Source: an uncultured Clostridia bacterium (GTDB taxonomy: Bacteria > Bacillota > Clostridia > TANB77 > CAG-508). From it: a stretch of 48,690 nt of DNA. The stretch is from assembly GCA_944387445.1 (NCBI GenBank), contig CALXEX010000014.1, positions 1-48,690 of the forward strand. The letters run 5' to 3'. Below, piece by piece: positions 42,753 to 48,690 of this stretch (position 1 is its first letter; the number at the start of each line of letters is the position of its first letter). The notes beneath the pieces were generated by a model that had not been told where the DNA came from, searched no databases, and saw nothing but the letters and a program-made list of their open reading frames with translations. Both the position numbers and the translations under genes were made by a program.

Positions 42753-43745
42753 ATGGCATTTATTGAAGAAATCAAACAAAGAGCAAAACAAGAAATGAAA
42801 ACCATTATCCTTCCAGAAGCAGAAGACATCAGAGTATTACAAGCAACAGAGAAGGTAATGAAAGAAAAATACGCAAAAATAATTTTAGTAGGAAATGAAG
42901 AAAATATTTTAGAAAAGGCAAAAGCAAATAAGGTAAATATAGAAGGTGCCAAAATTGTAGATCCACAAAAATCAGAAGATTATGAAAAATACACAAATCT
43001 TTTGTATGAATTAAGAAAACACAAAGGAATGACAATAGAAAAAGCAAAAGAATTGGTTTTAGACCCAGTATATTATGGAATGTTGATGGTAAAAGATAAT
43101 CAAGCAGATGGATTAGTTTCAGGAGCAGTACATTCTACATCAGACACATTAAGACCAGCTTTACAAATTTTAAAAACGCTACCCGATACCCAATTAGTTT
43201 CTGCCTTTTTTGTTATGGTAGTACCTGATTGTGAATATGGTGAAAATGGTGTATTTATATTTGGAGATAGTGGATTAAATGAAAATCCAAATCCAGAACA
43301 ATTATCAGAAATTGCCATTTCATCTAGTAAAAGCTTTAAGCAACTAGTGGGGAAAGAAGCAAAAGTAGCGATGCTTTCTTATTCTACTTATGGAAGTGCA
43401 CATTCAGAGTTAACGGAGAAAGTTATTGAAGCAACAAAATTAGTAAAAGAAAAACAAAAAGACTTATTAGTAGATGGAGAATTGCAATTAGATGCAGCGA
43501 TTGTTCCAGAAATAGCAAAATCAAAAGCACCAAATAGTCCATTAAAAGGAGAAGCAAATGTATTAATATTCCCTGACTTAGATGCAGGAAATATTGGATA
43601 CAAATTAGTACAAAGATTAGCAAAAGCAGAAGCATATGGACCATTATGCCAAGGTATTGCAAAACCAGTAAATGATTTATCAAGAGGATGTAATAGTGAT
43701 GATATTGCAGGAGTTGTTGCTATAACAGCAGTGCAAGCACAATAA
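42753..43745 (+). CDS. pta: Phosphate acetyltransferase
   Basis: 330 residues from the ATG (MAFIEEI) behind GAAAGGAAAG; an in-frame ATG at 42693 lies inside the structured leader and is not the start. Typical PTA motifs are TIILPEAEDIRVLQAT, DGLVSGAVHSTSDTLRPALQ, VFGDSGLNENP-type, and C-terminal SRGCNSDDIAGVVAITAVQAQ. It converts acetyl-CoA plus phosphate to acetyl phosphate, the substrate of the two acetate kinases encoded just downstream. Leader-mediated regulation is likely. Confidence 0.97.
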   Translation: MAFIEEIKQRAKQEMKTIILPEAEDIRVLQATEKVMKEKYAKIILVGNEENILEKAKANKVNIEGAKIVDPQKSEDYEKYTNLLYELRKHKGMTIEKAKELVLDPVYYGMLMVKDNQADGLVSGAVHSTSDTLRPALQILKTLPDTQLVSAFFVMVVPDCEYGENGVFIFGDSGLNENPNPEQLSEIAISSSKSFKQLVGKEAKVAMLSYSTYGSAHSELTEKVIEATKLVKEKQKDLLVDGELQLDAAIVPEIAKSKAPNSPLKGEANVLIFPDLDAGNIGYKLVQRLAKAEAYGPLCQGIAKPVNDLSRGCNSDDIAGVVAITAVQAQ

Positions 43746-43769
43746 AACCATAGTAGGGAGGAATATATC

Positions 43770-44291
43770 ATGAAACACGAGATGATAGATGAATATAATA
43801 CAAGAGGAGAAAAAATTGGAATTGTTGATAAGGCTGTAGCACATGAAAAAGGATTATGGCATAAATCAGTACATGTTTGGATTATAAATGATAAAAATGA
43901 AATATTATTACAATATAGGTCGGCTGAAAAAGATTTATATCCGAATACATGGGATTGCTCATTTGCTGGACATATAGATGCAGGAGAAAGTTCAATAGAA
44001 GCAGTATTAAGAGAAGGAAAAGAAGAATTAGATATTGATGTTAATTTAGAAAATTTACAATATGTTTTCACAAATAGAGAAATGTTTCAATATGGACAGG
44101 TAAATAGCAATGAGTTTGTTGATATTTATATATTAAGACAAAATATTAACCTACAAAATGTTGAGCTTCAAAAAGAAGAAGTAAGTAATGCCAAATATGT
44201 TTCAAAAGAACAATTTTTTGAATTAATGAAAAATGGAACTTTAATACCTCATAAAATTGAATATATGGTATTAAAGGAAATTTTAAAATAA
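43770..44291 (+). CDS. Nudix hydrolase (IPP-isomerase-like subgroup)
   Basis: A 173-residue protein starting EMIDEYNTRGEKIGIVDKA, then WIINDKNEILLQYRSAEKDLYPNTWD and a Nudix box GHIDAGESSIEAVLREGKEELD. The last glycine of the box is replaced by aspartate, and the first E of REXXEE is followed by G. It lies between pta and ackA with short gaps (24 and 12 bases), so it is co-transcribed with the acetate genes. A metabolic link is possible but unproven. Confidence 0.82.
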   Translation: MKHEMIDEYNTRGEKIGIVDKAVAHEKGLWHKSVHVWIINDKNEILLQYRSAEKDLYPNTWDCSFAGHIDAGESSIEAVLREGKEELDIDVNLENLQYVFTNREMFQYGQVNSNEFVDIYILRQNINLQNVELQKEEVSNAKYVSKEQFFELMKNGTLIPHKIEYMVLKEILK

Positions 44292-44303
44292 AGAGAGGTA
44301 TGT

Positions 44304-45503
44304 ATGAAAATATTAGTGTTAAATTCAGGAAGTTCGTCCTTAAAATATCAAGTGATTGATATGGAAACAGAAACTGTTTTAGCAAAAGGATATTTTGAAA
44401 GAATTGGTCAAGCAGATTCATTTTTGACACATAAAGTAAAAGGAGAAGTACATAAGTTTGAACATTATGCGAAAAACCATGATAAAGCGATTTCATTTGT
44501 ACTAAGTAGACTTACGAATCCACATTATGGTGTTATAAAAAATTTAGAAGAATTAGGTGGTATTGGACATAGAGTAGTTCATGGTGAAGAGAAATTTGCC
44601 AATCCAGTCGTGATAACAGATGAAGTGATAAAAGGAATAGAAGATTGTGTAGATTTAGCACCATTACATAATCCAGCAGCAATCTTAGGAATTAAAGCTT
44701 GTAAGAAATTGGCACCAAATATCAAAATGGTAGCTGTATTTGATACAGCCTTTCATCAAACATTGGAAAAGAAAAGATATATTTATCCAATACCATATGA
44801 ATACTATGAAAAGTATGGCGTTAGAAAATATGGATTCCATGGAACTTCTCATCAATTTGTTGCCAATAGAGTGGCAGAATTGGTAGGAAAAGATATCAAA
44901 GATTTAAAGATTATTAATTGCCATTTAGGCCAAGGCGCAAGTGTGTGTGCCATCCAAAATGGAAAATCAGTAGAAACTAGCATGGGATTAACACCACTTG
45001 GAGGAATCTCTATGGGAACCCGAAGTGGGGATTTAGACCCATCAGTGGTTACCTATATTATGAAAAAAGAAAATCTAAAACCAGATGAAATGGAAAAAAT
45101 ATTAAATAAACAATCAGGAGCCTATGGAATATCTGGAGTTTCAGTAGATTTTAGAGATATTGAAGCAGAAGCAGGTGCTGATGATGAAAGGTCCATATTA
45201 GCACTTGATAATTTTCATTACTTAACAGCTAGTTATGTAGCCAAATGTGCAGTAGCTATGAATGGATTTGATATCTTAACCTTTACAGCAGGTGTAGGAG
45301 AAAAAGGACAAGATTCTAGAGAAGCTATTTGTGATTATTTAGAAGTATTTGGTGTTAAAATAGACAAAGAATATAATCAAAAGGTAAAAGGAATTGAGGC
45401 AGAAATTACAGCAAAAGATGCAAAGGTTAGAACCTTTGTGATTCCAACAAATGAAGAGCTTATGATAGCAAGAGAGACAGTAAAAGCAAAGGAGGTTGGA
45501 TAA
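44304..45503 (+). CDS. ackA: Acetate kinase, copy 1
   Basis: A 399-residue ASKHA-fold kinase: VLNSGSSSLKYQVID (phosphate 1), GIGHRVVHGEEKF, DLAPLHNPAAILGIKA, AVFDTAFHQTL, YGFHGTSHQFV, LGQGASVCAIQNGKS, GTRSGDLDPSVVTYI and FTAGVGEKGQDSRE. It makes ATP and acetate from acetyl phosphate produced by Pta. The adenosine-loop glycine and catalytic arginine are present. A second complete copy follows at 45794. Confidence 0.97.
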   Translation: MKILVLNSGSSSLKYQVIDMETETVLAKGYFERIGQADSFLTHKVKGEVHKFEHYAKNHDKAISFVLSRLTNPHYGVIKNLEELGGIGHRVVHGEEKFANPVVITDEVIKGIEDCVDLAPLHNPAAILGIKACKKLAPNIKMVAVFDTAFHQTLEKKRYIYPIPYEYYEKYGVRKYGFHGTSHQFVANRVAELVGKDIKDLKIINCHLGQGASVCAIQNGKSVETSMGLTPLGGISMGTRSGDLDPSVVTYIMKKENLKPDEMEKILNKQSGAYGISGVSVDFRDIEAEAGADDERSILALDNFHYLTASYVAKCAVAMNGFDILTFTAGVGEKGQDSREAICDYLEVFGVKIDKEYNQKVKGIEAEITAKDAKVRTFVIPTNEELMIARETVKAKEVG

Positions 45504-45504
45504 A

Positions 45505-45699
45505 ATGGGAAATAGTAAAGAATGGAGAGAAGAGCAAAGAATATTAAGCGATGACGAATTAAGATTACTAACAAAAAATATTAAAGCCAACATGAGAAAT
45601 TATGATAAAGATATAGGAGCTAGAATGGAACATTCGGATAGAGTAGAATTAGATATGAACAAAAAAGCTAGACGACCAAAGGTAGACAATATTAGATAG
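45505..45699 (+). CDS. Small charged protein of unknown function
   Basis: 64 residues from the ATG one base after the ackA stop, behind GGAGG. The protein is helical, Lys/Arg/Glu-rich and ends RRPKVDNIR. Its strong ribosome binding site and tight coupling to ackA suggest it is real. It matches nothing I recognise. Confidence 0.6.
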   Translation: MGNSKEWREEQRILSDDELRLLTKNIKANMRNYDKDIGARMEHSDRVELDMNKKARRPKVDNIR

Positions 45700-45731
45700 A
45701 AGTTAATTAAATAAAGAAAGAATAAAAAAAT

Positions 45732-45780
45732 GAGGGTCTGTCCCTTTTGGACACTTTTTGTCCATTTTGGCACGTCCCTA
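45732..45780. repeat. Hairpin repeat between the two ackA genes
   Basis: A G/C-rich block, GGGTCTGTCCC..GGCACGTCCC, with an inner TGGACA/TGTCCA stem. It resembles miniature GGGAC-type repeats I recall from other Clostridia. It is the only such G/C-rich block between the duplicated genes and could have mediated their duplication. Confidence 0.5.
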
Positions 45781-45793
45781 AAAGGAGGAAAAA

Positions 45794-46984
45794 ATGAAAA
45801 TTTTAGTTTTAAATTGTGGTAGTTCATCACTTAAGTATCAATTAATTAATATGGAGACAGAAGAAGTATTAGCTTCTGGAAAATATGAAAGAATTGGAGA
45901 GGAAGAAGCATTTATTACACATAAGGTAAATGGACAAAAAATTGAAATTCAAAAGCCAGCATATAATCACAAAGAAGCAATCGAATTTACATTGGAACAA
46001 TTTACAAATCTAGAGTATAAAGTGATTGATTCTTTAGATGAAATTAATGCTGTAGGACATAGAGTTGTTCACGGTGGAGAAAAAATAACAGAATCTGTAG
46101 TTATTACAGATGAAGTTATTAAAACAATCGAAGAATGTACAGATTTAGCACCATTACATAATCCAGCATGTATGTTAGGAATTGAAGCGTGTAGAGAAGT
46201 TATGCCAAATAAACCAATGGTAGGTGTATTTGACACAGCATTCCATTCATCAATTCCAAAGGATAAATTTATATATCCAATTCCTTATGAGTATTATGAA
46301 AAATATGGTGTTAGAAAATATGGATTCCATGGAACTTCTCATATGTATGTATCTCAAAGACTTGGTGAGATAGAAAATAAATCTCTTGAAGGAACCAAAA
46401 TTGTTACTTGCCATTTAGGACAAGGAGCTAGTATATGTGCTGTAAAGGATGGCAAATCAATGGATACAAGTATGGGATTAACACCAATTGCAGGATTACC
46501 TATGGTAACTAGAAGCGGAGATTTAGACCCATCAGTTGTAACTTTCATTATGAAAAAAGAAAATCTAGACCCTCAAACAATGGAAGATATCCTAAACAAA
46601 AAATCAGGATTAGCAAGTATATCAGGAATGGCACCAGATTTTAGAGTTATAGAAGATGAATCTAATAAAGGTACAGAAAGAGCAAAAATTGCGATTGAAC
46701 AATTTAACTATTCTATTGCAAGCTTTATTGCAAAATATGCTGTTGCTATGAAAGGAATTGACTATATTATCTTTACAGGTGGCATTGGTGAAAACCAAAT
46801 TAATATCAGAAAGGGTATTTGTGAGAAACTAGAATTTATGGGTGTAAAATTAGACTTAGATGCAAACAATATGAGAGGAGAAGAAAAAGTGATTTCAACA
46901 CCTGATTCAAAAGTTAAAGTATATGTTATACCAACAAATGAAGAATTAATGATTGCTAAAGAAACGAAAAGACTTGTAGGATAA
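45794..46984 (+). CDS. ackA: Acetate kinase, copy 2
   Basis: A 396-residue paralogue of copy 1 with all the same motifs (VLNCGSSSLKYQLIN, GHRVVHGGEK, DLAPLHNPACML, YGFHGTSHMYV, TRSGDLDPSVVTFI, FTGGIGENQINIR). The two copies differ throughout, so the duplication is not recent at DNA level. In copy 2 the usual GTRSGD loop reads VTRSGD. AAAGGAGG precedes the ATG. Two tandem acetate kinases beside one pta are unusual. Alternative substrates such as propionate or butyrate are possible for one copy. Confidence 0.96.
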   Translation: MKILVLNCGSSSLKYQLINMETEEVLASGKYERIGEEEAFITHKVNGQKIEIQKPAYNHKEAIEFTLEQFTNLEYKVIDSLDEINAVGHRVVHGGEKITESVVITDEVIKTIEECTDLAPLHNPACMLGIEACREVMPNKPMVGVFDTAFHSSIPKDKFIYPIPYEYYEKYGVRKYGFHGTSHMYVSQRLGEIENKSLEGTKIVTCHLGQGASICAVKDGKSMDTSMGLTPIAGLPMVTRSGDLDPSVVTFIMKKENLDPQTMEDILNKKSGLASISGMAPDFRVIEDESNKGTERAKIAIEQFNYSIASFIAKYAVAMKGIDYIIFTGGIGENQINIRKGICEKLEFMGVKLDLDANNMRGEEKVISTPDSKVKVYVIPTNEELMIAKETKRLVG

Positions 46985-47012
46985 TATTTTTAAAGAGAAG
47001 AGATAGAAATTA

Positions 47013-47297
47013 TTGGGGATATTTAATAGACTAAAGAGATTAATAGAACCACCTTATGTTTCCACAGATATATCGGATAGACTGTTTGAAGTATTAAGTG
47101 AAGCAGAATCTGAAGCTTTAAATATAGAACTAGAAAATATACAAGAAAAAAATAGACTTGGGATACCAAGTGACATTCAAATTCCATCAACTATTCCATC
47201 AGATGAAAATAAAGAACAATCGAGACCATCTATTCTGGAAAAAAATAGCAAGATGAATACAAGAACTCCCAGTCATGCAAATGGACGAGCTAGTTGA
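47013..47297 (+). CDS. Small protein of unknown function, TTG start
   Basis: 94 residues from a TTG start behind an AGAGAAGAG tract. It begins GIFNRLKRLIEPPYVSTDIS and has a proline/serine-rich C-terminal half. It has native codon use and lies 28 bases after ackA copy 2. No family is recognised, and the start is uncertain. Confidence 0.5.
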   Translation: MGIFNRLKRLIEPPYVSTDISDRLFEVLSEAESEALNIELENIQEKNRLGIPSDIQIPSTIPSDENKEQSRPSILEKNSKMNTRTPSHANGRAS

Positions 47298-47343
47298 GTT
47301 GAAGAAGAAAGATAAATAAATTAAATATCTAAAGAAAAAAAGG

Positions 47344-47372
47344 TTTACACCGGCAGAAAAGTATGATATACT
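47344..47372 (+). promoter_or_regulatory. Sigma-A-type promoter for guaB
   Basis: TTTACA, 17-bp spacer, TATACT. It opens a ~100-base leader ahead of guaB. Confidence 0.65.
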
Positions 47373-47399
47373 AGTACTATCAATTTTTTCAAGGAGAGA

Positions 47400-47516
47400 A
47401 TGATGACAGGATTACTAAGGAAGTTCTGCATCATTTCATTTTATATTTTTAAATATTTTAATATATGGAGGGGAAAATATGGCAAAAATTTTAGAAGATA
47501 TTTCAAGAACATTTAA
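47400..47516 (+). CDS. Possible upstream leader ORF overlapping guaB
   Basis: An ATG-ATG start with AAGGAGAG 6 bases ahead opens a 38-codon frame, [17 protein letters not shown], which overlaps the first 38 bases of guaB in another frame. ATGATG with CAG (47400-47409) can pair with CTG and CATCAT (about 47427-47435), so the uORF start could be sequestered in an RNA hairpin. It may be a regulatory leader peptide or a chance ORF. Confidence 0.35.
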   Translation: MMTGLLRKFCIISFYIFKYFNIWRGKYGKNFRRYFKNI

Positions 47517-48690
47517 TGAGTTTTTACTATTACCAAATTTAACAGATGAAAGATGTATACCAAACAAAGTGTCTTTGAAAACACCACTTGTAAAATTTAA
47601 AAAAGGTGAAGAACCAAAATATTATGCAAATGTACCGATGGTATCTGCTATTATGCAATCTGTATCAGGAGTAGATATGGGAATTGCACTAGCTAGAGAA
47701 GGTGGTGTGGCATTTATTTATGGTTCACAAAGTATTGAATCACAAGCAGAAATGGTTAGACAAGTAAAAAAACACAAAGCAGGATTTATTGTTAGTGACT
47801 CAAACGTAAAATCTGGAACACCTTTAAAAGATGTAATCGACTTAGTGATTAAAACAGGACACTCAACTGTTATGATAACAGAAGATGGAACAGCAAAAGG
47901 TAAATTTATCGGATTAGTAACAGATAAAGATTATCGTGTATCAAGAGATGATTTGGAAGCTCCAATTGATAATTTCATGACACCAAAGGAAAAAGCAGTA
48001 TGGGCACATGAAGGAATTTCTTTATCAGAAGCAAATGATTTAATATGGGAAAAGAAAATTGCATGTTTACCAATCTTAACAGAAGAAGGAAACTTAAAAT
48101 ATTTAGTATTTAGAAAAGATTACGAAGAGAGAAAAAATAATCCAAATTCTTTATTAGACGAGAATAAAAGATATATTGTAGGTGCAGGTATTAATACAAG
48201 AGACCATGAAGAAAGAATACCAGCATTAGTGGATGCAGGAGTAGATTTGATTTGTATGGACTCTTCAGATGGATATTCTGTATGGCAAAAAAATACAATT
48301 GATTTTGTAAGAGCAAAATATGGAGACTCTGTTAAAATTGGAGCAGGTAATGTTGTAGATGCAGAAGGATTTAGATATTTAGCAGAAGCTGGAGCAGACT
48401 TCATTAAAGTAGGTGTTGGTGGAGGATCTATTTGTATCACTCGTGAAACGAAAGGTATTGGACGTGGACAAGCCTCAGCTTTAATTGATGTTGTTGCAGA
48501 AAGAGATAAATACTTTGAAGAAACAGGAATTTATATACCAGTTTGTTCAGATGGTGGAATTGTACATGACCATCACATTACGATTGCTTTAGCATTAGGA
48601 GCAGATTTCGTTATGATGGGAAGATATTTTGCAAGATTTGATGAAAGCCCAACAAGAGTTGTAAAAAAAGGAAATGGCTATGTAAAAGAA
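47479..48690 (+). CDS. guaB: IMP dehydrogenase, 3'-truncated by the window edge
   Basis: 404 codons are present, starting [19 protein letters not shown] behind GGAGGGG. The barrel's first part, a CBS pair ([14 protein letters not shown]) and then the catalytic region are visible: [28 protein letters not shown], and [20 protein letters not shown] with the catalytic cysteine, then [13 protein letters not shown] and [15 protein letters not shown]. It oxidises IMP to XMP, downstream of PurH. The [13 protein letters not shown] loop and following segment closely resemble the protist Tritrichomonas foetus enzyme as I recall it. The C-terminus lies beyond the window. Confidence 0.95.
   Translation, partial: MAKILEDISRTFNEFLLLPNLTDERCIPNKVSLKTPLVKFKKGEEPKYYANVPMVSAIMQSVSGVDMGIALAREGGVAFIYGSQSIESQAEMVRQVKKHKAGFIVSDSNVKSGTPLKDVIDLVIKTGHSTVMITEDGTAKGKFIGLVTDKDYRVSRDDLEAPIDNFMTPKEKAVWAHEGISLSEANDLIWEKKIACLPILTEEGNLKYLVFRKDYEERKNNPNSLLDENKRYIVGAGINTRDHEERIPALVDAGVDLICMDSSDGYSVWQKNTIDFVRAKYGDSVKIGAGNVVDAEGFRYLAEAGADFIKVGVGGGSICITRETKGIGRGQASALIDVVAERDKYFEETGIYIPVCSDGGIVHDHHITIALALGADFVMMGRYFARFDESPTRVVKKGNGYVKE

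Noticed and set aside
1..48690. CRISPR arrays, tRNA or rRNA genes, transposases or integrases
   Set aside because: No spaced identical repeats, cloverleaf-like sequences, rRNA motifs or DDE/tyrosine-recombinase motifs were seen on either strand.

Overview
The window is a very AT-rich stretch of a Bacillota genome, most likely an uncultured Clostridia-type bacterium. The basis is the extreme A/T-biased codon use, GGAGG-type ribosome binding sites, near-consensus sigma-A promoters with 17-bp spacers, the pta/ackA acetate module, a CbiQ/CbiO ECF remnant, a LiaF-like envelope operon and the non-mevalonate isoprenoid genes. Almost every gene is on the + strand. No rRNA, tRNA, CRISPR array, transposase or integrase was seen. 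The species cannot be named from the sequence.

Layout. 1-8 kb: small accessory enzymes (Nudix, O-methyltransferase, VOC, metallophosphoesterase, HD phosphohydrolase, Xaa-His dipeptidase, GNAT), a decayed methyltransferase fragment, and one gene with foreign codon use (2802-3584). 8-10.4 kb: ispF-ispE-ispD. 10.4-15.7 kb: a small unknown protein and a giant protein (about 1,639 residues if its frame is restored) with about eight 147-residue repeats. 15.8-18.5 kb: purH, an ACT protein and an HD hydrolase. 18.6-21.6 kb: a broken GNAT gene, Nudix, cupin, alpha/beta hydrolase and HAD genes. 22-24.8 kb: a class A penicillin-binding protein. 24.8-26.3 kb: a truncated cbiQ and an intact cbiO behind an orphan MerR-type promoter. 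26.4-30 kb: an ORF6N protein with a duplicated palindrome, a frameshifted flavin-binding protein, HD, CutA, an interrupted hydrolase and a Nudix gene. 30.2-30.9 kb: a second foreign-looking gene, on the minus strand. 31.2-39.1 kb: Rsm22-like methyltransferase, CDF transporter, a LiaF/LiaG-like pair, a fused ABC transporter and a lipid kinase. 39.3-48.7 kb: a membrane protein, metK, a PAP2-DgkA fusion, pta, two tandem ackA genes and the start of guaB, which runs off the window.

How the genes fit together. Pta and AckA interconvert acetyl-CoA and acetate with ATP. IspF/E/D supply isoprenoid precursors, and the PAP2-DgkA fusion, lipid kinase and PBP serve the lipid-carrier and cell-wall side. 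PurH makes IMP, which GuaB oxidises to XMP. Several Nudix, HD and HAD enzymes look like nucleotide or metabolite housekeeping.

Most unusual observations. (1) By manual scan, the codon CGG is absent in frame from all native-looking genes except at three places. At each one the reading frame breaks and is restored by a +1 shift that skips the C, so NCA-CGG-N is read as NCA-GGN. The two foreign-looking genes use CGG normally. This suggests CGG-triggered +1 frameshifting or an unassigned CGG codon, with clustered sequence error as the alternative. (2) The giant repeat protein itself. (3) A stem-loop leader shared by ispE, the CDF gene and pta. (4) A perfect palindrome present both upstream of and inside the ORF6N gene. 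(5) A dispersed 36-bp hairpin repeat.
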